This document shows, piece by piece, positions 6,784-7,500 of a DNA stretch of 7,500 nucleotides; within the stretch, counting starts at the first letter, position 1; every line of letters begins with the position of its first letter. Source of the DNA: Pseudomonadota bacterium (lineage in GTDB: Bacteria > Pseudomonadota > Alphaproteobacteria > Rhizobiales > Xanthobacteraceae). The notes under the pieces were generated by a model, which made no database searches, was not told the DNA's origin, and saw only the letters and a program-made list of their open reading frames with translations. A program made the position numbers and the translations under genes. The DNA lies in contig JAKAMD010000167.1 in the NCBI GenBank assembly GCA_021823875.1, positions 1-7,500 of the forward strand, written 5' to 3'.

Positions 6784-7500
6784 GGCCGGCCTCCCCGTCT
6801 TCCTCGCCGAGATAGGCCTCGCGCACGGCTTCGTCGGCGCGGATCACGTGCGGCGCGCCGGAAGCGATCACCCGGCCATAGACCAGCACCGTGATGCGGT
6901 CGGCGAGCGCAAAAACCGCCTCCATGTCATGCTCGACCAAGAGGATGGTGTATTCGGCCTTCAGCGCCTGCAGCATCTCGACAAGGCGTGCGGATTCCTC
7001 CGGGCCGAGCCCGGCCATCGGTTCGTCGAGCAGCAGCATGCGCGGCCGGCCGGCGAGCGCCATGGCGATCTCAAGCAGCCGATGCTCGCCGTGGCTCAAG
7101 GCGGAGGCCGGCGCCTCGGCGCGCGCTTCCAGCCCGACGCGGGCAAGCGCCGCACGCGCCGGCTCGCGCAATTCCACTTCCTCGCGCGCCGGCCGCCAAA
7201 AGCGGAACGAGTGCCCGGCATGCGCCTGCACCGCCAGCGCCACATTGTCGAGAACGCTCATGTCGAGGAACAGCGAGGTGATCTGGAACGAGCGCGCGAG
7301 GCCGAGCTGGCTGCGGCGCGGCGGCCGCAGCCGCGTAATGTCGTGGCCGTCGAAATGGATACGGCCGGAATCCGGCACCAGTTGCCCGGAAAGCTGCGCG
7401 ATCAGCGTGGTCTTGCCGGCGCCGTTCGGCCCGATCAGCGCATGCAATTCGCCGCGCTTGACGGTGAGCACGACGTCGTCGGTGGCAATGATGCCACCGA
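6776..7500 (-). CDS. livG: Branched-chain amino acid/amide ABC transporter ATPase, LivG family (5' partial)
   Basis: This is the second ATPase of the HAAT importer. The frame stays open to the window edge and reads GGIIATDDVVLTVKRGE just inside it, the usual LivG N-terminal strand. The true start is therefore a few bases to tens of bases beyond 7500; about 15 residues are missing. A GTG at 7469-7471 is in frame but lies inside this conserved strand and is not the start. Motifs are Walker A GPNGAGKTT (7406-7432), Q-loop SFQITSLF, signature LSHGEHRLLEIAMAL, Walker B MLLLDEP followed by MAGLGP (about 7010-7045), and H-loop LLVEHDM with the expected His. The C-terminal YLGEE is typical of LivG-type ATPases. 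The stop overlaps the start of livF by 8 bp (ATGGCTGA). Permease genes (livH, livM) and a binding protein are expected upstream, outside the window. Confidence 0.94.
   Translation of the reverse strand, partial: GGIIATDDVVLTVKRGELHALIGPNGAGKTTLIAQLSGQLVPDSGRIHFDGHDITRLRPPRRSQLGLARSFQITSLFLDMSVLDNVALAVQAHAGHSFRFWRPAREEVELREPARAALARVGLEARAEAPASALSHGEHRLLEIAMALAGRPRMLLLDEPMAGLGPEESARLVEMLQALKAEYTILLVEHDMEAVFALADRITVLVYGRVIASGAPHVIRADEAVREAYLGEEDGEAGHG
6790..6796 (-). promoter_or_regulatory. Shine-Dalgarno of livF, inside the 3' end of livG
   Basis: Read on the - strand, GGGGAGG lies 6 nt upstream of the ATG at 6783. It sits within the last codons of livG. Together with the 8-bp overlap it fixes the livF start and suggests coupled translation. 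Confidence 0.7.

Noticed and set aside
6169..6894. 241-codon open frame on the + strand
   Set aside because: It is antisense to livF and livG, both of which have full ABC motifs; no motif is seen in this frame.
7469..7471. GTG as the start of livG
   Set aside because: It lies inside the conserved GGIIATDDVVLTV strand, which continues in frame to the window edge.

Overview
This high-GC window carries two transport loci that face each other. The + strand holds the last ~913 codons of one RND efflux permease, then a complete second RND permease. The two match the MdtB and MdtC pair in family features and order. The - strand holds two overlapping ABC ATPase genes of the branched-chain amino acid/amide (HAAT) family. 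They are livG, cut at the right edge of the window, and a complete livF. Essentially all of the sequence is coding except a 62-bp gap between the permeases and a 150-bp gap between the convergent loci.

The base composition, the LivF variant (a DEATEGL Walker B region and an IDKN switch) and the two kinds of palindromic intergenic repeat suggest an alphaproteobacterium of the order Rhizobiales (Hyphomicrobiales), most likely near Bradyrhizobium, Rhodopseudomonas or Afipia. This placement rests on recalled family features and was not tested by a search.

Layout: positions 2-2743 hold the MdtB-like permease, whose start lies before the window. It carries an unusual Thr-rich insertion near 1880-1981. 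Positions 2743-2791 form a compact palindromic repeat that begins on the last base of the mdtB-like stop codon and fills most of the gap. Positions 2806-5925 hold the MdtC-like permease. Positions 5931-6073 form a 143-bp nested palindrome (terminal inverted repeats around two large hairpins) that fills the convergent gap almost exactly. Positions 6076-6783 hold livF on the - strand, and 6776-7500 hold livG on the - strand, overlapping livF by 8 bp.

The two permeases probably assemble into one heteromeric inner-membrane proton/drug antiporter, with a periplasmic adaptor (mdtA-like) expected upstream of the window. LivG and LivF are the paired ATPases of a HAAT importer, whose permeases and binding protein are expected beyond position 7500. 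The two loci show no functional link; they meet at the palindrome. I see no evidence of a previously undescribed system. The points most worth a second look are the two palindromic repeats and the Thr-rich insertion in the MdtB-like permease.
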